Below are positions 24,936 to 32,825 of a stretch of DNA of 64,000 bases, one piece after another (position 1 is the stretch's first letter; every line of letters begins with the position of its first letter). The stretch lies in contig JAJQCD010000010.1 of NCBI GenBank assembly GCA_021202925.1, forward strand, positions 296,695-360,694, read 5' to 3'. The notes under the pieces are model-generated. The model had not been told where the DNA came from, did no database searches, and worked only from the letters and a program-made list of their open reading frames with translations. This stretch comes from Clostridiales bacterium. GTDB lineage: Bacteria > Bacillota > Clostridia > Lachnospirales > Lachnospiraceae. A program made the translations under genes and the position numbers.

Positions 24936-27578
24936 GTGAAGAAGTATGGAGTCAACGAGTTAAGAAAGATGTTTCTGGAGTTTTTTGAAAGCAAAGGGCA
25001 TCTGGCGATGAAAAGCTTTTCTCTGGTGCCGCATAATGACAACAGCCTGCTGCTGATCAATTCCGGCATGGCGCCTCTGAAGCCTTATTTTACCGGCCAG
25101 GAGATTCCGCCGAGAAGGCGGGTTACCACCTGCCAGAAGTGTATCCGTACGGGCGACATCGAGAACATCGGAAAGACAGCCCGGCACGGTACATTCTTTG
25201 AAATGCTGGGTAATTTTTCATTTGGCGATTATTTCAAGAAAGAAGCGATTGGCTGGTCGTGGGAGTTTCTGACTGAGGTGGTCGGGCTCGATCCGGAGCG
25301 CCTGTATCCGTCCGTCTATCTGGACGACGACGAGGCCTATGATATCTGGAACAAACAGATCGGCGTTCCGAAGGAAAAGATTTTCTGTTTTGGCAAGGAG
25401 GATAATTTCTGGGAGCATGGCGCCGGCCCCTGCGGTCCCTGTTCGGAAATCTATTATGACCGCGGCGAGAAATATGGCTGCGGCAAGCCAACCTGTACCG
25501 TCGGCTGCGACTGTGACCGCTATATTGAAGTCTGGAACAACGTATTTACTCAGTTCGACAATGATGGCCATGGCAATTATACAGAACTGATCCAAAAGAA
25601 TATCGATACCGGCATGGGGCTGGAGCGTCTGGCCGTGGTCGTTCAGGATGTGGACTCGCTGTTTACCGTCGATACCAACAAAGCGCTGCTGGATGAAGTC
25701 TGTGAGATGGCTCACACAGCCTATCTGGCGGATGAAAAGAAGGACGTATCTCTGCGGATCATTGCGGATCATGTGAAATCCTGCACGTTTATGATCTCGG
25801 ACGGTATTATGCCCTCGAACGAGGGACGCGGTTATGTACTGCGCCGGCTGTTGCGCCGGGCGGCCCGTCATGGACGTCTGCTCAGCATTGAGGGGCAGTT
25901 CCTGGCGGAGCTTTCCAAGGAGGTCATCGAGCTCTCAAAGGATGGTTACCCGGAGCTGGAAGAGAAGAAACCGATGATCCTGAAGGTGCTGGCGCAGGAG
26001 GAAGAGAAATTCAACCGTACCATCGACCAGGGACTCGCAATCCTCTCAGACATGGAAGCCGATATGGCTGCGAAGGGAGAGACGGTTCTTTCCGGTGAAA
26101 ATGCATTCAAACTGTATGATACGTATGGATTCCCGCTGGATCTGACGATTGAGATTCTGGAAGAAAAGAATCTGACGGTAGATCAGGATGGGTTTGCCGC
26201 ATCGATGAAGGAGCAGCGGGAAAAGGCCCGAGCAGCCCGGAAGACGACGAACTACATGGGAGCGGATGTGACCGTATACCAGTCGATCCCAGCAGATATT
26301 ACTTCCGAGTTCGTCGGCTATGACCGTCTGGTTCATGAATCGAAGATTTCTGTCCTGACCACCGAGACAGAGCTTCCAGAGGCGCTGACCGACGGCGAGA
26401 GGGGCACGATGATCGTGGACGAGACGCCATTCTATGGTACGATGGGCGGCCAGGAAGGCGATATCGGCGTGATTACCGGAGCGGATGGTGGTGAATTTGC
26501 AGTCGAGCAGACCATTCATCTGCAGGGAACCAAGATCGGTCATGTCGGCCGTGTAACCCGGGGAATGTTTACGGTTGGCGAGACGGTCACCCTGTCCGTA
26601 AATGGAGCAAACCGTCACAATACCGAGAAGAATCACAGTGCGACGCATCTGCTGCAGAAGGCGTTGCGCACGGTGCTTGGCGACCATGTCGAACAGGCTG
26701 GTTCGCTGGTGACCCCGGATCGTCTGCGTTTTGACTTCACTCACTTTTCTGCGATGACGCCGGATGAAATCAGCCGGGTAGAGAATCTGGTGAATCAGGA
26801 GATCGCGGAAGATCTGGCAGTTGTCACGGAGGTAATGAGTCTCGATGAAGCGAAGAAGACGGGCGCTATGGCGCTTTTTGGCGAGAAATATGGCGAAGAG
26901 GTACGTGTGGTCCGTATGGGCGATTTCTCTACCGAGCTTTGCGGCGGTACTCACGTCTCTCACACTGGCACGATTCACGCATTCAAGATCATTTCTGAAG
27001 CCGGAATCGCGGCGGGAGTCCGCCGGATCGAAGCGCTGACCGGTGAGGGCCTGATGGCTTATTATCAGAAAGAGGAGAATGAGCTGTTTGCGGCGGCAAA
27101 GGCAGCGAAAACGTCGCCTGCCGAACTGAAGAATAAGGTCGAGTCGCTGATGGCCGAGATGAAGTCTCTGCAGGCGGAGAATGATAAACTGAAGAGCCGG
27201 CTGGCGAATGAATCCCTTGGAGATGTGATGAACCAGGTCCGCGAAGTGAACGGCGTAAAAGTCCTGGCGGCACAGGTGCCGGATGTGGATATGAATGGTC
27301 TGCGCAATCTTGGTGATCAGCTGAAGGAAAAACTCGGAGAAGGTGTTGTTGTCCTGGCATCCGATCTGGGTGGCAAAGTGAACCTGATGGCGGCTGTCAC
27401 TCCGGAAGCGCAGAAGAAGGGCGCACATGCCGGAAATCTGATCAAGTCCATTGCCTCTCTGGTGGGCGGCGGTGGCGGCGGTCGTCCCAACATGGCTCAG
27501 GCCGGCGGCAAGAATCCGGCAGGCATCCCGGCGGCCCTGGAAATGGTTTATCAGACCGCTGCGGAGCAGATAAAATAA
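24936..27578 (+). CDS. alaS: Alanyl-tRNA synthetase
   Basis: 880 residues, full length. Class II aminoacylation core (NSGMAPLKPYFTGQEIPP, CIRTGDIENIGKTARHGTFFEMLGNFSFGDYFK), then the editing domain with zinc ligands HSATH and CGGTH, then an oligomerisation/C-Ala domain with a coiled coil (about 730-770) and the glycine-rich SLVGGGGGGRPNMAQAGG. Start is GTG at 24936, with GGAGG 10 bases upstream. It has its own promoter. Confidence 0.98.
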   Translation: MKKYGVNELRKMFLEFFESKGHLAMKSFSLVPHNDNSLLLINSGMAPLKPYFTGQEIPPRRRVTTCQKCIRTGDIENIGKTARHGTFFEMLGNFSFGDYFKKEAIGWSWEFLTEVVGLDPERLYPSVYLDDDEAYDIWNKQIGVPKEKIFCFGKEDNFWEHGAGPCGPCSEIYYDRGEKYGCGKPTCTVGCDCDRYIEVWNNVFTQFDNDGHGNYTELIQKNIDTGMGLERLAVVVQDVDSLFTVDTNKALLDEVCEMAHTAYLADEKKDVSLRIIADHVKSCTFMISDGIMPSNEGRGYVLRRLLRRAARHGRLLSIEGQFLAELSKEVIELSKDGYPELEEKKPMILKVLAQEEEKFNRTIDQGLAILSDMEADMAAKGETVLSGENAFKLYDTYGFPLDLTIEILEEKNLTVDQDGFAASMKEQREKARAARKTTNYMGADVTVYQSIPADITSEFVGYDRLVHESKISVLTTETELPEALTDGERGTMIVDETPFYGTMGGQEGDIGVITGADGGEFAVEQTIHLQGTKIGHVGRVTRGMFTVGETVTLSVNGANRHNTEKNHSATHLLQKALRTVLGDHVEQAGSLVTPDRLRFDFTHFSAMTPDEISRVENLVNQEIAEDLAVVTEVMSLDEAKKTGAMALFGEKYGEEVRVVRMGDFSTELCGGTHVSHTGTIHAFKIISEAGIAAGVRRIEALTGEGLMAYYQKEENELFAAAKAAKTSPAELKNKVESLMAEMKSLQAENDKLKSRLANESLGDVMNQVREVNGVKVLAAQVPDVDMNGLRNLGDQLKEKLGEGVVVLASDLGGKVNLMAAVTPEAQKKGAHAGNLIKSIASLVGGGGGGRPNMAQAGGKNPAGIPAALEMVYQTAAEQIK

Positions 27579-27603
27579 TTATGAAAAAAATGTAAAAAAA
27601 CGG

Positions 27604-27631
27604 TTGACGAACGGGGATTTTATGCTATAAT
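27604..27631 (+). promoter_or_regulatory. rpsU promoter with extended -10
   Basis: TTGACG (27604-27609), 16-base spacer, TATAAT (27626-27631) preceded by TG at 27623-27624 (extended -10). About 70 bases of leader follow. Confidence 0.8.
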
Positions 27632-27657
27632 CAAGGAAGTGCGATAAAATACCCAAA

Positions 27658-27686
27658 CAGTTGTATTATGCACAAGTACACAACTG
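27658..27686 (+). promoter_or_regulatory. Hairpin in the rpsU leader
   Basis: CAGTTGT (27658-27664) pairs perfectly with ACAACTG (27680-27686), just before a purine-rich GGAGGGAGG. Its position next to the ribosome binding site would allow translational control, but this is inference. Confidence 0.45.
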
Positions 27687-27707
27687 GAGGGAGGTTAGGT
27701 GTGAGCG

Positions 27708-27884
27708 ATGTCGAACGTGATCGTAAAAGAAAACGAGAGTCTTGACAGTGCTTTGCGCAGATTCAAAAGAAACTGTGCGAAGGCTGGTATTCAGCAGGAG
27801 ATTCGTAAGAGAGAGCATTACGAGAAGCCAAGCGTAAAGCGCAAGAAGAAATCCGAAGCAGCAAGAAAACGTAAATTCAACTAA
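27708..27884 (+). CDS. rpsU: 30S ribosomal protein S21
   Basis: 58-residue basic protein: [20 protein letters not shown], then [20 protein letters not shown] and a Lys/Arg-rich tail ending ARKRKFN. S21 sits near the anti-Shine-Dalgarno end of 16S rRNA and affects initiation. The closest Shine-Dalgarno is TTAGGTG (27695-27701), 6 bases before the ATG; a stronger GGAGGGAGG lies further up and is better spaced for a GTG at 27701 that opens a 14-codon frame. Own promoter and terminator. Confidence 0.97.
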   Translation: MSNVIVKENESLDSALRRFKRNCAKAGIQQEIRKREHYEKPSVKRKKKSEAARKRKFN

Positions 27885-27892
27885 GTTATTCC

Positions 27893-27924
27893 ATGTCCCC
27901 GGTCATATGATCGGGGACATTTTC
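27893..27924 (+). terminator. Intrinsic terminator of rpsU
   Basis: ATGTCCCCG (27893-27901) pairs perfectly with CGGGGACAT (27912-27920), followed by TTTTC. Confidence 0.85.
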
Positions 27925-27929
27925 ATAGG

Positions 27930-28232
27930 ATGAAAGGAGAACGGCCGAACGGAGATTCCAAATTGCTGGAACAGATTAAGGCAACCGCAGTGAATGGTCT
28001 GAAGCTGCCGAAGGATGTGGCACTCGGGGAACTGCTGGTTTCTTTCATCGGGCGGAGCGCCGTGACCGTAGAAAATTATCGGGGAATTCTGTTGTATGAC
28101 GATCGTATCGTGAAGCTGCAGGCAAAGCATTACCGGCTGGAGATTCACGGACGCCGGCTTCACATTGAATATTATAACAACGAAGAAATGAAAATTACCG
28201 GAATGATCACCGGGATGGAGTTTGGAGACTGA
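27930..28232 (+). CDS. yqfC: Sporulation protein YqfC (YabP/YqfC family)
   Basis: 100 residues. Beta-rich YabP/YqfC domain: LPKDVALGELLVSFIGRSAVTVENYRGILLYDD and LEIHGRRLHIEYYNNEEMKITGMITGMEF. A sigma-E-controlled gene in Bacillus, paired with yqfD; function unknown. The start is uncertain: the ATG at 27930 has only a weak ribosome binding site because AAAGGAG lies inside the frame, while a TTG at 27963 has CGGAG upstream and would give about 89 residues. yqfD follows directly. Confidence 0.85.
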   Translation: MKGERPNGDSKLLEQIKATAVNGLKLPKDVALGELLVSFIGRSAVTVENYRGILLYDDRIVKLQAKHYRLEIHGRRLHIEYYNNEEMKITGMITGMEFGD

Positions 28233-28252
28233 AACGCGGGAGAGTGGGGAAC

Positions 28253-29377
28253 ATGCTGCAGTGGCTGAACCGCCTGATAAGCGGATATCTTTTGATGCGG
28301 ATGATTGCCAGAAAGCCGACGGCTTCTCCGGAACGATTTTTCAATCTCTGTATGGCAAACCGGATCGTGCTATGGGATATTTCACAGACCGGGGAAGAAT
28401 ATCGTTTCCGCGTGCGTCTCAAAGATTTCAGGCGAATCCGGCCCGTGGTACGCAAAGCAAAGGTGCATCTGAACATAACCGGGAAGTGTGGACTTCCTTT
28501 TTTTGTTCAGCGAAACCGGAAAAGAACCGGGTATCTGACCGGTATTCTGCTGTTTTTTCTGATTCTGCTGCTCATGTCGCGTTTTGTCTGGCGTATTTCC
28601 ATCGATGGGAACCGACAGTATTCAGACGATACTCTGTTGCATTTTCTGGCGCGTGCGGATATCCGTTACGGAACGCGCAAGGCGTCTATTGACCTGGAGC
28701 GCCTGGAGGCAGCCATTCGAAGCGACTTTGATGATATCATCTGGGTTTCAGCCCGCATCTCCGGGACAAAACTGGAGATTCGCGTAAAGGAAAATGATGG
28801 CGTTGATCTGCCGGATGAGACCGTACGGGCAGATGAACGACTGTCGATTCCGGGAAATCTGGTCGCATCGAAGCCGGGAATCATCACGAGACTGATTGTC
28901 CGTAATGGAAAGGCCGCCGTATCGGTCGGCGATACCGTGGAAGCCGGCCAGGTTCTGGTAAGCGGAGAACTGCCAATTGAGAATGACGATGGAGAGACGG
29001 ATCATATCCGTTATGTGTCCGCAGATGTAGACGTCTATGCCCGGACGGAAGAAACGATTCGGAGTGAAATTCCGGAACGGACCATAAAACGGACCATGAC
29101 CGGAAAGGTGCGGAGAGGACTGCGTCTGACGATAGGGCCGGTTTCGTTCCTGTTCTTCCTTTGTCCGCAGCAGGAGGAACACTGGGAGATTCGGACCGAA
29201 CCCCATCAGGCCGTTCTCCTCGATGATTTCTATCTGCCGATTCAATGGGATACCATTTCCGCTAAAGAATATCAGATTTATGAGAGAGAATGGTATGCGG
29301 ATGAGCGGGAAATGCTGAAAAAAGAGAAGAATCAGGAAAAAATCGAGGATTTCCTTGAAAAAGGGTACAAATATTGA
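28253..29377 (+). CDS. yqfD: Sporulation protein YqfD
   Basis: 374 residues from the ATG at 28253 (an in-frame GTG at 28244 directly abuts GGGAGA). An N-terminal cytoplasmic part is followed by one hydrophobic segment (about 93-112, TGILLFFLILLLMSRF) and a large outside domain with WRISIDGNRQYSDDTLLHFL, VKENDG, GNLVASKPGIITRLIVRNGKAAVSVGDTVEAGQVLVSG, a family hallmark. Needed for sporulation in Bacillus as a late sigma-E gene. Forms a pair with yqfC; phoH and ybeY follow as in Bacillus. Confidence 0.93.
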   Translation: MLQWLNRLISGYLLMRMIARKPTASPERFFNLCMANRIVLWDISQTGEEYRFRVRLKDFRRIRPVVRKAKVHLNITGKCGLPFFVQRNRKRTGYLTGILLFFLILLLMSRFVWRISIDGNRQYSDDTLLHFLARADIRYGTRKASIDLERLEAAIRSDFDDIIWVSARISGTKLEIRVKENDGVDLPDETVRADERLSIPGNLVASKPGIITRLIVRNGKAAVSVGDTVEAGQVLVSGELPIENDDGETDHIRYVSADVDVYARTEETIRSEIPERTIKRTMTGKVRRGLRLTIGPVSFLFFLCPQQEEHWEIRTEPHQAVLLDDFYLPIQWDTISAKEYQIYEREWYADEREMLKKEKNQEKIEDFLEKGYKY

Positions 29378-29411
29378 AAAATGATGTTACAATATGGAAT
29401 ATAGACGCGGG

Positions 29412-29434
29412 ATGGGAGATTCGTTCCCATTTTG
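29412..29434 (+). terminator. Small terminator-like hairpin between yqfD and phoH
   Basis: ATGGGA (29412-29417) pairs with TCCCAT (29425-29430), followed by TTTG. Weak, but in the right place to separate the sporulation pair from the housekeeping phoH-ybeY genes. Confidence 0.45.
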
Positions 29435-29509
29435 TTCTGGAGGAATCCATCGGTATCTTTTCCGCCATTCCGCATCCCTGAAATAATTAGAGGAGAGATA
29501 CAGCTTTCT

Positions 29510-30520
29510 ATGAGTGTAATGGAAACAATCATTGATATACCTGCCGAGCACGAGAAAAACATCTGCGGCGCGTTTGATCTGTACTTAAAGAAGATTGAGC
29601 GAACCCTGCATGTGACAATTGTGGCGCGTGACGGCGCATGCAAACTGATCGGGCCGGAAGAGATGGTTCGTCGGGCCAAAAGCGTCATCAATAATCTTGT
29701 GGAGCTCTCCAAAAGAGGAAATACCATCACAGAACAGAACGTGGATTATGCGCTTTCGCTTTCCTTCACCGAATCCGATCAGGCGATCCTGGAGATTGAC
29801 CGGGATATCATCTGTCGTACCGTAAATGGACGTCCGGTCAAACCGAAGACCGTCGGGCAGAAGCAGTATGTGGATATGATCCGCAAGAAGATGATTGTTT
29901 TCGGCATCGGCCCGGCCGGTACGGGGAAGACGTATCTGGCCATGGCGATGGCGATCCAGGCATTCAAAAACGGCGAGGTGGGTCGGATTATTCTGACCCG
30001 TCCGGCGATCGAAGCGGGGGAGAAGCTGGGATTTCTGCCGGGCGATTTACAGAGCAAGATTGATCCCTATCTGCGTCCTCTGTACGACGCTCTTTATCAG
30101 ATTATGGGGGCGGACAGCTATCTGCACAATTCCGAGAAGGGTCTGATCGAAGTGGCGCCTCTCGCCTATATGCGAGGGCGTACTCTCGACAATGCGTATA
30201 TTATTCTCGATGAAGCACAGAATACGACTCCTGCTCAGATGAAGATGTTTCTGACCCGCATCGGTTTCGGCTCGAAGGTCATTGTGACGGGCGACAAGAC
30301 CCAGAAGGATTTGCCTGGCGGAGCGACTTCCGGCCTGGATATGGCGATCCGGGTTCTCCATAAGATCGATGATATCGGCTTCTGTAATCTGACCAGCAGC
30401 GATGTGGTGCGCCATCCGCTGGTTCAGAAGATTGTAGAGGCGTATGACGAGTATGAACGCAAATCGGACAGGCCGCGGACGAGTAAACCGGCTCCCAGAA
30501 TCCGCAAACCGGCAAAATAA
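29510..30520 (+). CDS. phoH: PhoH-family ATPase (PhoH-like protein)
   Basis: 336 residues. P-loop ATPase/RNA helicase-like protein with Walker A GIGPAGTGKT (132-141) and Walker B YIILDEAQNTTPAQMKMFLTRIGF, plus VTGDKTQKDLP. The N-terminal about 100 residues form the KH-like region typical of the PhoH-YbeY branch. Usually encoded next to ybeY and linked to rRNA maturation; direct function is unclear. GAGGAGAG lies 12 bases upstream of the chosen ATG. Confidence 0.94.
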   Translation: MSVMETIIDIPAEHEKNICGAFDLYLKKIERTLHVTIVARDGACKLIGPEEMVRRAKSVINNLVELSKRGNTITEQNVDYALSLSFTESDQAILEIDRDIICRTVNGRPVKPKTVGQKQYVDMIRKKMIVFGIGPAGTGKTYLAMAMAIQAFKNGEVGRIILTRPAIEAGEKLGFLPGDLQSKIDPYLRPLYDALYQIMGADSYLHNSEKGLIEVAPLAYMRGRTLDNAYIILDEAQNTTPAQMKMFLTRIGFGSKVIVTGDKTQKDLPGGATSGLDMAIRVLHKIDDIGFCNLTSSDVVRHPLVQKIVEAYDEYERKSDRPRTSKPAPRIRKPAK

Positions 30521-30602
30521 GAGACATTCGGCGCATGTTTGTTCCCATCGTGCGCAGGAAAATACCGGAAGACGCGATGTGGCGTCAGAAGAGGAGAATC
30601 CC

Positions 30603-31100
30603 ATGACCATTCACACAGAATATGAGACAGATATTGAAATCGGTATTGATTACGAACGGATCGCTCAGGATATCATTCCGGCTGTTCTGGATTACGAGCA
30701 GTGTCCTTACGAATCGGAGGTCAGCATCATTTTTACGGACAATGCTTCCATTCGCGAGGTCAACCGACAGTATCGCGAAATTGACGAGGCGACGGATGTC
30801 CTTTCCTTTCCAATGGTCGATTTCGAGAAGGAATCGGATTTCAGCCATGTGGAAGAGGCCGTGGAGGACTATTTCAATCCGGAGACCGGAGAACTGCTTC
30901 TGGGTGACATTATGATTTCTGTGGAAAAGGTCAGGGAGCAGGCAGAAAAGTACGGCCACAGCAGAGAGCGGGAACTGGCCTTTCTGATTGCCCACAGTAT
31001 GCTTCACCTGTGTGGCTATGATCATATGGATGATGCAGAACGCGAGCGGATGGAAAGCAGGCAGCGGGAAATACTGGAAGAAGAGGGATATCGCCGATGA
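30603..31100 (+). CDS. ybeY: Endoribonuclease YbeY (rRNA maturation factor)
   Basis: 165-residue zinc metalloprotein for 16S 3'-end maturation and ribosome quality control. Zinc ligands H131, H135 and H141 in HSMLHLCGYDH; the conserved region DEATDVLSFPM (61-71) is intact. Start at 30603 with AGAGGAG upstream; the preceding in-frame stretch overlaps phoH. Its last codons overlap the next gene (ATGA), so they are translationally coupled. Confidence 0.97.
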   Translation: MTIHTEYETDIEIGIDYERIAQDIIPAVLDYEQCPYESEVSIIFTDNASIREVNRQYREIDEATDVLSFPMVDFEKESDFSHVEEAVEDYFNPETGELLLGDIMISVEKVREQAEKYGHSRERELAFLIAHSMLHLCGYDHMDDAERERMESRQREILEEEGYRR

Positions 31101-32242
31101 AGAGGAAAACCGAACCGAGATTCTTTGGAATCGCAGCCATCCTTCTGGTAAGTGTAACCCTGCTGACCGGCTGTATCCGCATACGCCTGCACCGTACGGA
31201 GGAGGTGGCCGAATCTTCCGTAATCCGGATTGAGACGGAGCCGGAACCGATTGTCATTGAGCCGGTGGAGACGGAGCCGGAAACGGAAGCGGAGACCATC
31301 GAGATTCCCGAAGGCATGGTTCGCAGCTATCTGACCGGGGAACTGGTCCCGGAAGAGCAGGGGCGGCGACGTCCGCTGGCGATCATGATGAGCAACGATA
31401 AGGAAGCGCTTCCGCAGTATGGAATCAACCGCGCAGGTGTTGTCTATGAGGCGCCGGTCGAGGGAACGATGAACCGCTATCTGTCCATCATGGAGGATTA
31501 TGATGATCTGGAACGCATTGGTTCCGTGCGCAGCTGCCGTACCTACTATGTGTATTTTGCCAGAGAGTTTGACGCCATCTATGCCCATTATGGGCAGAGT
31601 ACCTTTGCCAAACCATATCTGAAGTACATAGACAATATCAACGGAATTGAGGGGACTGGCGGCACGGCATTTTTCCGTTCGAGCGACCGCAAGGCGCCGC
31701 ACAACGCGTATGCCAGTTACGATGGAATTCAGAAGGCGATCGAGGCGCTCGGATATGATCAGGAATATGACGAGGATTACGAGGGCCATTATCAGTTCGC
31801 GGAATTGGGAGAGACGGCAGAACTGGGTGGCGGCGACGTGCAGGACGCGTACCGGGTCTCCGTCGCATATCGTTACAACAGCCCCTGGTTTGAATATCAT
31901 GAGGAGGACGGCCTGTATTATCGTTATCAGTATGGCGCGGCGCATGAGGGCAGCGAGGGACAGATTGCAGTGAAAAATCTGATCATTCAGTTTTGTCCCG
32001 CTTCGTATTATGCGTCCACCGATTATCGCAACATCAATGTCCAGGGAGATCATTATGGTTATTTTGTGACCGGCGGTCAGGCGGAGAGCATTAGCTGGAA
32101 GAAGGAGAGTGAATTCGGACTGACGCATTATTATGATTCCAACGGAGAGGAGATCGTTCTCAACAACGGGAAAACCTGGGTGTGCATCTGTACGACCAAC
32201 GATATGGATGCCGATGACATCACATTTTCCGGGAAAGAATAG
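31097..32242 (+). CDS. DUF3048 family lipoprotein (YerB-like)
   Basis: 381 residues. Lipoprotein signal with LLTGC (Cys26), then an acidic Glu/Pro/Thr-rich linker (about 43-72), then a DUF3048 domain: RPLAIMMSNDKEALPQYGINRAGVVYEAPVEGTMNRYL, RIGSVRSCRTYYV, FDAIYAHYGQSTFA and a C-terminal NLIIQFCPASYY...YFVTGGQAESISW. Predicted to be attached outside the membrane; function unknown. It overlaps ybeY by 4 bases. Confidence 0.88.
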   Translation: MKRKTEPRFFGIAAILLVSVTLLTGCIRIRLHRTEEVAESSVIRIETEPEPIVIEPVETEPETEAETIEIPEGMVRSYLTGELVPEEQGRRRPLAIMMSNDKEALPQYGINRAGVVYEAPVEGTMNRYLSIMEDYDDLERIGSVRSCRTYYVYFAREFDAIYAHYGQSTFAKPYLKYIDNINGIEGTGGTAFFRSSDRKAPHNAYASYDGIQKAIEALGYDQEYDEDYEGHYQFAELGETAELGGGDVQDAYRVSVAYRYNSPWFEYHEEDGLYYRYQYGAAHEGSEGQIAVKNLIIQFCPASYYASTDYRNINVQGDHYGYFVTGGQAESISWKKESEFGLTHYYDSNGEEIVLNNGKTWVCICTTNDMDADDITFSGKE

Positions 32243-32264
32243 AAATTCCGGTATAAATGAAAAG

Positions 32265-32327
32265 AAAAGGGCAGATACTGTGATTACCTGGAGGTTTCAC
32301 AATGAAAAAATATGGTATCTGCCTTTT
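32265..32327 (+). promoter_or_regulatory. Hairpin enclosing the ribosome binding site and start of the BofC-like gene
   Basis: AAAAGGGCAGATAC (32265-32278) is complementary to GTATCTGCCTTTT (32315-32327) with one unpaired base. The 36-base loop carries GGAGG (32290-32294) and the ATG at 32302. The 3' arm ends in TTTTGTT, so the structure also resembles a terminator. Confidence 0.6.
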
Positions 32328-32715
32328 GTTATGTCTGCTGATTGCCGCCGCATGTGCGGTGACGGGATATACGGCCGGAGTTGCGGCCGGAAGGCGCGCG
32401 GAAACATCGATGACAGAAGCGCCTCAGGAGCCGGTGGAGACACTTCCGGAAGCGACGGAGCCGGTCAGCGAAGAGCATGAAGCGAAGGCTGCCAATCAGC
32501 CCCACGTCGCCCATGAGAACCGGGCGGAGGAGTATTATCTCGTGGCGGAGGACGGCCTGCTTCTGGTATTCCTGAAGGATCAGGAGAATGTCTATCTGTA
32601 TACGCATGTTCCGCTGATGGACTTTCCGGAGGAGGAAAGGGACAGGCTGCGTGCTGGTCTCTGGTTTCCATCGATGATCGAGGTTTACAATTATCTGGAG
32701 TCCTACACGAGTTAA
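32302..32715 (+). CDS. Secreted protein with a BofC-like C-terminal domain
   Basis: 137 residues. N-terminal membrane anchor or signal (KKYGICLLLCLLIAAACAVTGYTAG), a Pro/Glu/Thr linker, then a compact domain: YYLVAEDGLLLVFLKDQENVYLYTHVPLMDFPEEERDRLRAGLWFPSMIEVYNYLESYTS. That pattern is like the C-terminal domain of BofC, the forespore inhibitor of SpoIVB signalling in Bacillus, though many Lachnospiraceae copies have no proven role. GGAGG lies 8 bases upstream. The gene start is inside a long hairpin. Confidence 0.68.
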   Translation: MKKYGICLLLCLLIAAACAVTGYTAGVAAGRRAETSMTEAPQEPVETLPEATEPVSEEHEAKAANQPHVAHENRAEEYYLVAEDGLLLVFLKDQENVYLYTHVPLMDFPEEERDRLRAGLWFPSMIEVYNYLESYTS

Positions 32716-32825
32716 AAAACGGATGTGCCGGAAAAAAGACTTGAAAACCTTCCTCAAACTGTATACAATGGTCTACGAATGGCGAAAGACCGGAACAGGG
32801 CGAAGCCGTATACGGAGGAAAGAAC

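Noticed and set aside
26046..27428. Long minus-strand frame opposite alaS
   Set aside because: Shadow of alaS codon structure; composition is His/Arg/Leu-rich with no known domain.
29378..29509. Sigma-A promoter for phoH starting at TTGAAA (29374)
   Set aside because: No -10 at 16-18 bases; nearest TATAGA is 20 bases away.
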